Notes under the pieces: generated by a model | Database searches by the model: none | The model's input: only the letters and a program-made list of their open reading frames with translations | What the model was told of the DNA's origin: nothing | Assembly: GCF_000237925.1 (NCBI RefSeq) | Contig: NW_017386074.1 | Coordinates: 186,001 to 250,000, forward strand | DNA from: Schistosoma mansoni | Lineage: Eukaryota > Platyhelminthes > Trematoda > Strigeidida > Schistosomatidae | Direction of reading: 5' to 3' | DNA length: 64,000 nucleotides | Shown here: one piece after another, positions 1 through 10,892 of the stretch | Layout of the letters: each line of letters opens with the position of its first letter | How positions within the stretch are numbered: the stretch's first letter is position 1 | Translations under genes and position numbers: made by a program

Positions 1-450
1 CAATGGAGCATAGACCGCCGACCAGCATTCTTCAACCCACTCTGTCCTGAGCCTTCCATTCTAGTTCTATCCAACTTTTGTTCATTCTTCTCATATTTGT
101 CTTCACTTCTCGACGTAATGTGTCCTTTGATCTTCCTCTTTTCCTTTGGCATTCAGGATTCCATGTAAGGGCTTGCCTTGTGACGCAGTTGGCTGCTTTC
201 CTGAATGTGTGTCCTATCCACTTCTAAAACTTATTCCTGATTTCTTACTCCACTGAAATCTGTTTTTTCTCTCCCACAGTAGGTTGTTGTTGATAGTGTC
301 TGTTCAACGGATATGAAGTATTTTGCGTAGACAACTGTTAATAATTACTGTTTCTTCTGGATGACGGCTTTCATAGTCCTCCAAGTTTCCGCCACATACA
401 GTGCAATTATCTTGACATTTGTATTGAAAATTCTGATCTTGGTGTTGGTT
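1..450 (-). mobile_element. RTE-clade LINE, decayed 3' part
   Basis: The minus strand reads an interrupted version of the conserved 3' end of schistosome RTE LINEs: a CLRKILHIR-like segment, LLWERKN, LTWNPE-like and AQDRVGW-like words, with frameshifts and stops. The element's 3' end lies at or before position 1. It resembles the copy at 53045-53268 more than the ones at 2525-3660, so there are at least two subfamilies. Confidence 0.7.
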
Positions 451-989
451 GACAATTGTTTTGAGTTCTAGATATTTTTTAGTTGTAAATATGTTACTTT
501 TGCTTCTACGATCCGCTCCTTCTCACAGAGTAGACATTCTTTGAAAAAGTTTAGAAGTTCATCTGTATAGTTTTCAAATCTCACAGTCTCAAGACTACAT
601 ATAGTCGACTTTCTTATCATCCTTTACATAACTCTATAATGAGGTCAAGAAACCTTTGTCCATGAACATGATCATAAAATGGTTTTTACTTTAAAATGAT
701 TCTTTTGAAAGTCTTGAATGGACTGACAGGAATACTTCGATCATAAAAAGTCTTATTTGATATTTTAAAGAAAACCATCAAAGTCTACTTCAACGAGAAA
801 AGTGAACTTTAACAAAATATTATTCTAGGAGTTTTTTACCAGTTCATTTCTGTTTACTCTGTTTTCAACTGATTTTCATTAAAGAGCTTACTATCTTGAT
901 GTCCTCTTTGATTGTCATTGACTTATTTGTAAGGATTCACATCGATTATTTTATTAAAATATTATTTCTTCATAATCTGATAGATCGAG
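430..989. other. No recognised feature
   Basis: AT-rich spacer between a LINE fragment and a SINE fragment. No open frame with motifs and no repeat was recognised. Confidence 0.4.
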
Positions 990-1100
990 ATCTGCTAAAG
1001 AACCCGATAACAGTACGAAACGGCTATACAGTGCTTCCAGTTTTTTTGCTGGTTACCTAACTTAGATCGATTTATGATCTCAGTAACTGAGGATATTAAT
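990..1100 (+). repeat. SINE family B, 3' fragment
   Basis: It keeps the ribozyme's GAAACGGC and the tail (AGTGCTTCCAG, then TGATCTCA) of family B but has lost the tRNA-like head. Confidence 0.55.
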
Positions 1101-1349
1101 TAAAAAAGACCGACGTGTTTTAAAAGGTGAAATAAATAATTATCTACAATAGGTTTCATTCTAGCCACATTGGCTTCCTAGTTTTAAGCAACTGAAGCAT
1201 ATTCAAGATTAAAATCGCTTTCGACTAACAACTTACAAGCTTTGCATAGTCATTATTATCAAAATGATAGTAAATTGCCTTATACAGATATGGAATTATT
1301 ATATTGATGAGTGTGTAGATGATAATTAAACTATTATTTTTTTTCGTAT

Positions 1350-1668
1350 TGTTTGTTTGAATCTTCCCGTTGATCTTTAGGACTGCAATTGATCAGTATC
1401 TTGTTGGCATATATACGTCCTGTGCGGATTGCCTCGATATTGTCTTAAGTCAAAAGAAATTGTAAGTAAAGATGGCAGATGGCTAGCAGTGGAACCTAGG
1501 ACGCATATTTCGTTCTACTTGTGACTCGCTAGCTGGATGTACCTGCATCCCAGACTTGTTGATATTCACTCTGGGACTCGAACATAGTACCTTTCTCTTC
1601 AAACGTCACCGCGTTATCCAATTATCCATTGATTCCCGATAGCCACTAGCTTGTGTAAGGGTTAAGAA
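1350..1668 (-). repeat. SINE family A (Sm-alpha-like), near full unit
   Basis: On the minus strand: tRNA-like head (box B-like GTTCGAGTCCCAGAGTGAA, decayed), ribozyme region, then the TATCCATCTTTGC tail. The ribozyme core reads CTAGCGAG instead of CTGANGAG, so self-cleavage is not expected. Confidence 0.75.
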
Positions 1669-2039
1669 AATATAAGTTCGTTTCAAGTTATATTTATGTA
1701 CGGTCTAATAATTACCGAACATAGAGAACATTTTAAATGATTATAGATAAACAATAAAAAAATCTCTTTCATTTTCTACAAAAATATTTTTGTTTTTGGT
1801 TCGATAATTTTGTGACACATCAATTAGTTTGTAAACATACTATTCAATGTTCAATGAATGGAACGTATTACTGTAAAACTGTGTAGACAATTCAAAGCAA
1901 ACAGAGTGAATATTTAATCATATTCACTAGGTGGTGATTAGTGTCAGTTCCTTCTTCGTGCATATCGAATGCTATCGATCAAGTTGCAATGTGGCCACTA
2001 GTCTAGGTGACTCGACACTGTGTGCACTATGTTGAGATA

Positions 2040-2235
2040 AGATAGTGGTTAGAGGTGGTCAACAGGAAACCTTGGACACGGGTTTCGTGCTACTTGGCAC
2101 TTGTCAGCAAGGTGTACCTGTAATCTTGAGGGACCTGGTGCTCCCTGACCGATTCAATCCCGTATCACCCAGCTTCATAGTCAGAGACGTTACCACTGAG
2201 CTATCCAGGCCGCGACCGGCCTCCTATAGGACTGA
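2040..2235 (-). repeat. SINE family C with a third hammerhead type
   Basis: On the minus strand a tRNA-like head (TGGATAGCTCAGTGGT as box A; GATTGAATC as box B) is followed by a hammerhead-like fold. Stem I is ACCTTG with CAAGGT, stem II GTGC with GCAC, then GAAAC. The stem I and II bases differ from families A and B but pairing is kept. The core reads CTGACAA (G8 changed to A), so this copy should be inactive. A second, more decayed copy lies at 50318-50500. Confidence 0.7.
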
Positions 2236-2524
2236 GATGTAATCACAAATGATTGATCAATGGGTAGTGATCAATATCATATGTTTCAAGTCCTTCTTAA
2301 GACTATTCATTTTGAGAAGATAAATGAAATCTCACCCACAAATGAAATTCATCCATTTTATAATTATTCAAATGAGTTAAAATAGTAAACAACTTTAGAT
2401 TCAATACATTATTTCATCAATAAAACTACTTTAAGTTTACTGATTGGTACAAGTGAATTTGAATATTCTTGATTTCTGGTCAAAACATAATTGACGTTAC
2501 TATTATTAAATATGGAAGCATCGA

Positions 2525-3107
2525 TGATAAACAAGAAAGATCGATGCAGATGTAAAGGCAAGGATTGGCCAAGCAAGGGCAGCATTTCTACAATTGAAGA
2601 ACATATGAAACTCAAAACAACTCTCAACTAACTTCAAAGTGGGAATCTTCAATAAGAACGTCAAGACAGTCCTACTGTATGGAGCTGAAACGTGGTGAAC
2701 TACTACATCCATCGTGAAGAAGGTACAAGTATTTATAAACCGTTGTTTTTGCAAAATACTCAACATTCACTGACCGGATACCATCAGCAACAGCCTTCTG
2801 TGGGAGAGGACAAACCAGCTTCCAGCTGAAGAGGAAATTAGGAAAAGACGTTGGAAGTGGATAGGACATACATTGAGAAAATCAACAATGTACATCACGA
2901 CTCAATCCCTAACTTGGAATCCGGAAGGGAAGCGGAAAAGAGGAAGGCCAAAGAACACACTACTCCGGGAAATAGAAGCAGATATGAAAAGGATGAATGT
3001 TAACTGTAAACAACTGGAAAGGAAGGCTCAGGACAGAGTTGGATGGAGAATGCTGGTGAGCAGCCTATGCTCTTTCACGAGGGGTAACAGGCGTAAGTAA
3101 GTAAGTT
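2525..3107 (+). mobile_element. RTE-clade LINE, 3'-terminal fragment
   Basis: It reads from AAFLQLKN through [65 protein letters not shown] and [11 protein letters not shown] to a stop near 3100, followed by the TAAG-repeat tail. Known: this is the C-terminal, post-RT region of the RTE-type elements abundant in schistosomes (SR2/Perere-3-like). It is 5'-truncated, as usual for target-primed retrotransposition. One stop occurs near 2697. Confidence 0.85.
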
Positions 3108-3146
3108 ATATCTCAATGTAAAGGTAAGAGTGAGATATAGTCGTTT

Positions 3147-3345
3147 TGTTATATCCAAAAGAAGAATAAGTGAATAATAACTGTAAGGAGTTATTTATGG
3201 ACCATTATTACATATATTCTTATTGAATAATTATCAAGTAACTAGATTATATGGATATTTATATTCCTTTTATCGTAAGATTCATTTGACCTATCGCCTA
3301 CGGTTATATGATTCACCATTCTTGAGTTATTCCCATCACTGTCCG
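3147..3345 (+). mobile_element. LTR-like block, left part
   Basis: It starts TGTTATATCC and matches the LTR-like blocks at 17845, 5023 and 25185-25770 (common words: ACATATATTCTTATT, CGGTTATATGATTCAC). It is cut by the LINE fragment starting near 3340. The same 45 bp precede it here and at 17798. Confidence 0.55.
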
Positions 3346-3668
3346 GATACTATCAGCAACAGCGTTTTATGGGAGAGGAAAAACCAGCCTACAGCTGAAG
3401 AGGAAATTAGGAAAAGACGTTGGAAGTGGATAGAACATACATTGAGGAAATCACCAATGTGCATTACAAGGCAATCCCTCACTTGGAATCCGGAAGGGAA
3501 GCGGAAATGAGGAAGTCCAGAGAACACATTCCGCCGGTAAATAGAAGCAGATATGAAAAGGATCAATGTTAACTGGAAAGGATTGCCCAGGACAGAGTTG
3601 GATGGAGAATACTGGTGTGCGTTCTATGCTCCTCCACGACGGGTAGCAGGCGTAAGTAAATAAGTAAT
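3336..3668 (+). mobile_element. RTE-clade LINE, second 3'-terminal fragment
   Basis: It starts at CCGGATACTATCAGC and reads [40 protein letters not shown], a stop, then out-of-frame remnants and a GGCGTAAGTAAATAAG tail. It is a separate insertion about 230 bp after the first, in the same orientation, inside an LTR-like block. Confidence 0.8.
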
Positions 3669-3669
3669 T

Positions 3670-4110
3670 ATTAAATATCTCAATTAGTAGAAACTTTGTA
3701 TTCCTGACGTTCCGTGACAGAATTTGAGTCACTTTTTCAGAGTGAATTAATGAAATAATATGAACATAAATTTAAATAGTATGAATAAAACAATGTAGAA
3801 TATCTGATGTTGTTGTTTGGTCTTTGCATAAACATAAAAAGGAGACAAGCTCTGTTGGAACATCTTTCCCCGCTATTTTAAATACCAACTGTAGTTTTGT
3901 AGTGAACAAGAACGCAAATGTGAACAATCGAATATATATCTCTATGAACATCCGTTTTATCTCAAATCTTAAATATGCAAAGCATTTCAATGTGTATAGT
4001 ACTGGAGATAGAAATTAAAGGATATTTATTACATATCAGTTGTGGATTTTCCTTTATTTAAAAAATATACCATATAATGTATGTTTATATGATATAGAAG
4101 AATTTCAATA
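3670..4110. other. Spacer with a small family P fragment
   Basis: Positions about 3895-3945 match the start of family P (GTAGTGAACAAGAACGCAAA and onward). The rest is AT-rich with nothing recognised. Confidence 0.4.
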
Positions 4111-4114
4111 CATT

Positions 4115-4435
4115 ATAAGCAAAGATGGATAGTGGATAACAATAGAATTTAGGAGGCGCGTTTTGTTTAATTTGGAACTCATCAGTTGGATGTACTTGCA
4201 TAACACACTTGTTGATGTTCACTCTAGGACTCGAACCCGATACTGTTCGCTTCAAACGTCATCACGTTATTCACTTAGCTACTGAATTCTGATAGCCACT
4301 TGCTTGTGAATTAAAGCAATATCGAAACAATGCGCACAGTATGTACAATAAGAGATTGATCAATTGCAGTCCTAAACATCAATGGTAAGATTCAAATAAA
4401 CAATACCACGTGAATTTAAGTAAATACCTTTGAAT
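4115..4435. repeat. SINE family A, inverted composite
   Basis: Positions about 4115-4312 are family A in minus orientation, including tRNA-like head and ribozyme. From about 4305 the sequence continues with the family's 3' segment in plus orientation (ATCAATTGCAGTCCTAAAC). The ribozyme core CTGATGAG is kept but GAAAC has become CAAAAC. Confidence 0.7.
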
Positions 4436-4519
4436 TTAGTATTTTTGTCTGAAGTAGATATTCTACTAAGAACTCCTATTATACTGTCTTTTTCAAACTT
4501 TTAATTGTTTTATTGAGTA

Positions 4520-4815
4520 ATGGACGTATCTAGTGTAGTGAACGAGAACACAAGTGGCTACAATCGAATACAAAATCACAGAATGCCTTAGTAAAATCTG
4601 AGAACCATACAGTAAACACTTCATTTGCATAACATCAATCAATTGTCTCAGACTTCATTGTTCCTTTATTTTCATACCGATCATTCAGTGTACTCGTTAC
4701 CTCTTCTATGATCTTCTTAACCTTCTGTCTCCAGACATTTCACTTACTATTAATGATACATACTACTTATATCTGTCAACATCAGTAGCACACTCTACAA
4801 TATAAATTTTTTTGA
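4520..4815 (+). repeat. Family P repeat
   Basis: A ~290 bp dispersed element: it opens GTAGTGAACGAGAACACAAG, has a C/T-rich middle (CTTCTGTCTCCAGACATTTC) and ends with TACTACTTATATCTGTC and a partial inverted copy of itself. Other copies: 5660, 10480(-), 27000(-), 33655(-), 51325, 53770. No coding capacity seen. Confidence 0.65.
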
Positions 4816-5022
4816 AAACATTTACAGATTAGACAAATGTTTTTTTTAATGATGGAAATGTTCCTATTTAATTACCCCTATATGATTATTTTTATTATCG
4901 TTGTGTAACCCATTGAGTTCTGTATTTATCTACTTTGATTTACGAAAGTATAAATCAGCTCATTATGATATATATATATAGATATAATAAACAATGGTTT
5001 ACTAGGTAAACAAAACTGTGTA

Positions 5023-5541
5023 TGTTATATCCTGGTGAAGACATAAGTACGGGTAACTCCCAGAACCTAATAATGGACGATTAATCCATATATAATCTTA
5101 TGGTTTAACTATTGAGTAATTAGATTGTATATATCTATATTCATCTTATTATAAGCTTCATTTTGACCTATGAATTATTGCTGTACGATTTACTGTTTCC
5201 AAACTCTATTCATTTTATTGATTATTGTCTCCCATGTTCACAGTCACATTTGGCTCGGTCTTATACAAATATTATTTTTTTATTTTGTGGTGTGATGCCG
5301 TTTGTCTGTCTGGTATATAAACAGAGTATGCTTGAAATAAATGATTCGCATAGATTCGCATAGCAGAAGCTGTAATTGGTGTTCTGGACTGAATTGGAAG
5401 GGTTAGGCGGACAAGGGACCAATAGGGACGCTAGACTGCTCATACTAGCCGAATGTCATTGATTAGCACACTATTTAAATTAGAAAAATCGTATTTCGAT
5501 TGGTGGATAATTCACGTCATAAAAAGTCGGACATCGTAACG
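5023..5541 (+). mobile_element. Solo-LTR-like element
   Basis: 519 bp starting TGTTATATCC and ending in a decayed form of ATAACA. Inside are TATATAAAC (TATA-like) and GAAATAAATG (poly(A)-like). A close copy is on the minus strand at 25185-25770, whose ends are exact TGTTAT and ATAACA. TG...CA ends with short inverted repeats, a promoter/poly(A) pair and no coding are what a solo LTR shows. Assignment to a named family was not attempted. Confidence 0.55.
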
Positions 5542-5659
5542 AATTGGCATACGGCCTTCTTATTTTTTAAACTCATTACAGTGTACTTTCATTATACTAC
5601 AGTTCACAGTGAACGACAGTAGATGTACTTAGATATACAGATAGTCTTTTCAAAAAAAT

Positions 5660-6030
5660 AATAATCTTAAACAGAAAAGTATACAGATGAATGATCTGTT
5701 GGTTTTGGTCTTGGTTAAACAACTGAATAAGTGAACTGCATATATTGTAATCAATGAAAGCACAAGTGGAAACAACCAAATCTATCTTAACGAAACACTA
5801 CAAAGTTATTTCATAAAATGTGAAAGCAGTATATTCTATATTTCATCTCGAAAAATGTCCATCAATTGTCTCACACTTTGTTGTTCCTCCGTTTCCATAC
5901 TAATCACTCTCTGTTCTCATTCTCTTCTTTTCGATTTCCTCAATCTTCTGCCACCAGCTATCCTATTTTCGTTTGGTATTACATACTACTTAGATATAAA
6001 GACATAAGTAGTATACACCACAATATGATA
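5660..6030 (+). repeat. Family P repeat, decayed
   Basis: It matches the copy at 4520 (CACTCTCTGTTCTCATTCTC, CTTCTGCCACCAGC). It ends in an inverted pair: ATACTACTTA and TAAGTAGTAT separated by 10 bases. Confidence 0.6.
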
Positions 6031-7790
6031 ATATTTTTAAAATGGGAGATGAGTTATTTGTGTATGTATTTCAAAATATGACATTTTGGGGGAAATAATA
6101 TCAACGTGATGTTTTTATAAAAGTGACATATTTTGATTAGAAAAAATGGTTTTCTTTATGAATTAAGTAATAAGTCTTACTCATTGAACGCTATACTCAG
6201 ATCCTAAATTAATCTCGTAACCCCCAAGCTAGAACTACACAGCGACTTGAACACAAGAGAAAAGTTGCAAAATATGTGAGAAGCACTTTACTCCAAAGGT
6301 CCATTTATGTACAGAAAATATAGGGTTTTTATAGTGTTTTAGAAGTCCTCGGGTTTTCCTGAAAATTCTAGAATGCTACTAAACATAATAGCAGTGTAGT
6401 AATCAGCCTATCACAACCTATACATGTGACTTTTCATCTTCGCGATGTTTCTTGCAAAACGTCTAATCAAACGCTGATTGCATAAAATGCTTCTTAATGT
6501 TTCCTGAGCTTGTCATGTCTATTGCGAGAAATTTTCAGGATCACCCCAACATTTAGTTTGATTAAAAGACGATTAAAAATCAGGGAACTTTGGACACCTA
6601 TTTCGTTTGGGTATGAAGTTGCTTAGTAGTGCACAACAATGACTCTGTCAAGAATCGAAAATTAATGTTTTAGATCTTATAGTGATCATGGTACCTGTGA
6701 TTGTAATTTACTGTTCACTTTCAATCAAATAGTTCAGATTTTTAGCTCTCAGTATTCATGATAGAGCTTGGCAATCATGAAGATAATGCTTACGTAACTG
6801 TCTGACTTTTTCTTAATTCTGGCTTAACATAAAAGCCTTATGGATATCACTCTGAAAAAATCTTTGTTGATTAGAAGATTTCACTTCGATTTTAGGGATT
6901 TTAGAGATTTATTAAAGTTGCGGGTATATGACCGCCTCAAGTGTGCTTTGATTCCTTTCAAAACAATTCCATAAAATTACATAATATAGTAAATGATCTA
7001 TGATTAAATGTCCACATTTCCTTCTAAATTAACCTTTTTATATTGATTTTAGATGCAACTGATAACAGTGAAAAAAGACTATAACAAACACAATTTGTGT
7101 TACTGAGGTTTCCATGCTAGATAGTTTGATTACTTAGCCTTTATGATCGCCCTGAGTAACAGTGATCAAGTTTATTTCATATAAAAATGGGTTTCTCAGT
7201 TGTTAGACAAGCGTTAAATCACTTTTTTTCTGATGCCCTAATTTGTTTTTGGTTGTCTTTGCAGTCTTTATTCTGTTCCTTTTGTCTTGTATTTATTAAT
7301 GACAGTCATGTTTGGTAGATCTCTGATCATGTGGTTGTGTGTCTATTTTGATATGAGTCAAAAGATCTTATTTGTCTTGCTATGACTATCAATTACTAAT
7401 TTATCAGAATGTATCGCTTCCAAACATCCAATTGCCTTCATGGAATTCCCTTGATCTAGAACCTCGACATTTCTCAAGTGTGATTCATATCTCACATTGT
7501 CTATTTAAGCAACAATGGTGAAAAAAGGAAACCTCCATATTTAAACGATCAAGCTCAAAGAACCTATCATTGTAGACAGTATAAACTTAAGTTGTATCTC
7601 TTCTCCACTATACATGACAAGCCAATTTACCTAGCCAACTTGAGTCAAGTTTTCACCTTGTTAATTATTCACTTATTAACTCCAACTGTTTTTACATGAG
7701 CGTATGTGTGTGTACACTTTTTATCTTATTCACCACATGTCTGTAACTTATTCTTGTCTGACTATAAATATTAATTAATACTTGATTAAA
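6031..7790. other. Featureless AT-rich stretch
   Basis: Nearly 1.8 kb without an open frame over 60 codons, a tRNA-like head, a LINE word or a match to the repeat families in this window. It may be an intron or old, unrecognisable repeat. Confidence 0.4.
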
Positions 7791-8009
7791 GTGAGTTGGC
7801 GTACCCGCCATGTCCAATGCGTGCTATTTTCGCTTGCTCGCTGATATTTGCTCATGTGCTTATAGTTTTCTGGCCTTCGTCATAAGTTAATAAAATTGTA
7901 GTTGCCGCTTCTCTTTGCCTTCTGATTTTATGCACAATTGGGATTTCTATTATGACGGTTATCGAGGTGAACGATTAACGAAGCACGGCACTACAATTTC
8001 ACACGATTG

Positions 8010-8290
8010 TTGATCTGAACAAACAATCAGGGGGAACGAAGCGAAACGGTTCGGAGAAGGCATGTGATCTAACTCAATTTAATGAAGCGTAACTCAATAT
8101 TCATGCTCAGAAATAAGTAATTAACGCATTTACAGACTATATAAAAAATACAGTCGAGGTTAATAAGCGAATAAGTGACAAGATAAAAATGTGGCTTGTA
8201 AATAATGAATAGATTGGTATGTCCAGAAGCTAGAATAACCTATGTAGGCTTGACAGTACAAGCCCCCACAAGGTTATATTATTCCTCATT
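8010..8290 (+). repeat. Dispersed repeat K
   Basis: The segment with GTCCAGAAGCTAGAATAA and GGCTTGACA is found again, inverted, at about 18935-19050. Two copies show it is a repeat. Its class is not known. Confidence 0.5.
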
Positions 8291-8835
8291 GGATTGAAAA
8301 AATGACCACATAATATTGAAATTAAAAATTCAAACTGTCGTATCTGAAATCAACGATCTGAAGATTAAATACACTCACAGTGGAACTTGAAAGTTCATTG
8401 TTTGATCTTGATGTGAACAGCGAAACAAGAAGCCTTAACAGACTACGAAAGCTATTTTCGGGGACGTTTTTTCATTTAATTCAAAACTTGTAAAACTGTA
8501 ACATTTACTTTTGTCTCATGTCTATTCTACGCATCATAAGCTTTCGTTTGATGTATGATTCACTGTCATAGCCCTTTCTGTTCCAAAGCTAATATAATTT
8601 AGACGTAACCTTTTTGTACTCCATTTTCTACTCTAATCCCCCAGTTTTGGACATATTTGTATTTTCCTGATTATTGTACGTTGTGGTCAGGTTAGTCATC
8701 TATTTATTCATGTATCTTTTTACACTAATCTGGATTCGGAATTCGGGTACCAGATCGGAATTTGGAATAAAGAGAGTAGTGTTCCAATTGTCTTGTCTTC
8801 TCTCTTGTGCGTGCTTGTCAGCCAATCAGGAATAG
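8291..8835. other. No recognised feature
   Basis: Spacer; nothing recognised. Confidence 0.35.
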
Positions 8836-8837
8836 AA

Positions 8838-8940
8838 TAGTTGTCGGCTCTCTAGCCCCAATTCGAACTCACGCATACTAGACTCAAGGTTAAGCCAGTC
8901 AGCCTATTGAGTCAAGGTCTTATTCTACATTAGACAAGTT
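8838..8940 (-). repeat. tRNA-like SINE head
   Basis: On the minus strand there is a box A-like GGCTGACTGGCTTAACC and a box B-like GAGTTCGAATTGGGG about 30 bp apart, as in a tRNA-derived pol III promoter. It does not fold as a real tRNA and has no attached ribozyme, so it is likely a SINE head of a fourth type. Confidence 0.4.
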
Positions 8941-8989
8941 AGTCTCAGCACAAAAGTGGGTAAACTGATCAAGGACGTAACAGATCTTA

Positions 8990-9345
8990 TACACATATTC
9001 ATAGATGAGTCCTCTTTGCTTGCTTACTTACTTATGCCTCTTACCCTTCATGGAGGAGCACAGGCCGCCTACCAGGATTCTCCACCCAACTCTGTCCTGG
9101 GCAATCTTTTCCAGTTCTTTCCAGTTGTTATTCATCTTTTTCATATCTGCTTATTCCTTCAACTCCCAGGACAGAGTTTAAATGGTCTGAATTATTTTTT
9201 CTGGTTAGCATTCTTTCAGTGAGTTAGTTTTTCTACAGGATAGGGTCGCTAACCCCATACCCAATCCTCCTCCTTTACCTGGGCTTGGGACCGGTAGTAA
9301 CTTTAAAAGAGCTGCAGGCGGAGTTAATCCTCTTTGCAGAATCCC
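8990..9345 (-). mobile_element. Mini RTE LINE: 5' UTR joined to 3' end, ORF lost
   Basis: On the plus strand the left 150 bp are the inverted 3' end (TAAG tail, AQDRVGW-type region). At about 9160 this switches to CAACTCCCAGGACAGAGTTT and the inverted 5' UTR (GGTCGCTAACCCCATACCC, GGGCTTGGGACCGGTAGTA) seen also at 21665-21840 and 16135-16300. So only about 350 bp of a several-kb element remain, with both ends kept. Confidence 0.75.
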
Positions 9346-9529
9346 CTAAATAGAACGACAAAAACTATTCATCACTTTCTAGTTTTTCCCACATTTCTTT
9401 CTAACTAACATCTATTCATAATCTAAATTATATATTCAAGTAATTTATTAATACTATAATTATATTATCCTATTTGTAATGTTAATTACCAATGGTCATT
9501 AGGTAAATTTCATCAATTTATCAAGTTAA

Positions 9530-9692
9530 TTGTTTCTCTTTTTTTGAAAAAAAAGGAAAAAAAAAGGAAAGAAAGAATTTAATTTTAATTTTCCTTTTTT
9601 TATTCACCGTATCTAAGAGTAAAGATTTTTCTTTTTCTCTTTTTTTCTTTTCTTTTCTTTTTTTCTTTTCTCTTTTCTTTTTTTCTTTTTTT
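9530..9692. repeat. Polypurine/polypyrimidine low-complexity tract
   Basis: It is a run of A/G followed by a longer run of C/T, mostly TTTTCTTTTC units. Mirror-symmetric pyrimidine runs of this length can form triplex DNA. Confidence 0.8.
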
Positions 9693-9944
9693 TACAACAC
9701 TTACATACTAATTTCTAATTGATTACAATGTACCCAAGGAGATATTGTTTAACTTATTGTTTGTTTGTTTGTTTGGTTGGTTGTTCCCCTTTCAGATTTA
9801 ATTTATTTTTCATAATTAATTTATGAATAATGTAAAATGGATTGTTTAAAGATAATTAACACATTTTATTAAAAACTATATTACTTATGAATTCAATGTA
9901 AATAGGGATTTCTGATATAAAATAGATGTGAATGGATAGTTATT

Positions 9945-10268
9945 GGCATTTCGGAGATTTTATATAGTTGAGATCATGAGTCAATTGAAGCTAGACGACC
10001 ATGGAATACCTCGAAGCACCGGACAGCCATTTCGTCCTATTGTGGTGCTCCTCAGCATTGCGCATCCACGATCTCGCATCACGAGATTCGAACACAGGTC
10101 CTATCAGTCTCGTGCGCGATCACTTAACCACTAGACCATTGAGCGGGAATCCAATGGTGTTAATGTTTAACTTCAACCAATCCACGAAATTGAGAAACCA
10201 TTCATCAATGTCTTCAGTGAGTTGATATCTCCCAAAGGACCTGGTTGAACTCCACCTGGTTACCGCAC
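9945..10268 (-). repeat. SINE family B, near full unit
   Basis: On the minus strand: TGGTCTAGTGGTTAAGTG-type box A, GGTCCTGTGTTCGAATCTCG box B, then hammerhead core CTGAGGAG, GAAATGGC and tail. The tRNA-like head is the best kept in the window, but stem I has mismatches. Confidence 0.8.
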
Positions 10269-10412
10269 TGGTAACTGCTGAGGAGTCCCACAATAGGACG
10301 AAAGGGCCTTCCAGTGCTTCCAGGTTTTCTATGGTGGTCTAGCTTCGATTGACTCATGATCTCATTTAAATAAAATTAATAAAATCTTCACAAAACCCCC
10401 TTCTGATTTCGG
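10269..10412 (+). repeat. SINE family B, ribozyme and tail, inverted next to the previous copy
   Basis: It starts inside stem I of the ribozyme and has CTGAGGAG at 10278-10285, stem II, GAAAGGGCCTTC, then the shared tail. The pair forms a head-to-head palindrome with 9945-10268. Confidence 0.75.
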
Positions 10413-10479
10413 AGATTATTTGGTTTGAGTTTCTTAAATCCATATAAGTAGTATTGGACAGTGATCAGGCATGGAATGT

Positions 10480-10750
10480 AATTTGCTAGAAGATCGATAA
10501 CGAAAGAAGGGGAACGCAACGCAATTGGTATGAAAATGCATGAACAATGAAATCAGAGACGATGGACTGATATTTGCAGAAGGAACGGTTAAGACTGAGA
10601 TAATTGATTGATAGTTCGCAAATTAATTGTTTACTGTATGGTTGTCAGATTTTTAGTGAAATAGTCATTAATTTTCGTATCAAATACATTCGATTGTCCC
10701 CACTCGGGTTCTTGTTCACTAAAATTATACTTAAACAGAATGTTTCAAAG
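10480..10750 (-). repeat. Family P repeat, decayed
   Basis: In inverted orientation it keeps TGTTTACTGTATGGTTGTCAG and the GTGAACAAGAACCCGAG start (at right). The palindromic end is lost. Confidence 0.5.
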
Positions 10751-10892
10751 TTGAAGGGTTGTTTTCAGATATTAGAAAATAAGTGATGAGTGATAATTTG
10801 ATAAATATGAATAGTTGATCTATGCAGATGAATATACACACTGAAGTCTAGTTATATAATAACACTATGATTGGTAAGGTAATGGTTACACA

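Noticed and set aside
2409-2869. Minus-strand open frames over the LINE fragment.
   Set aside because: They are shadows of the plus-strand RTE coding sequence.
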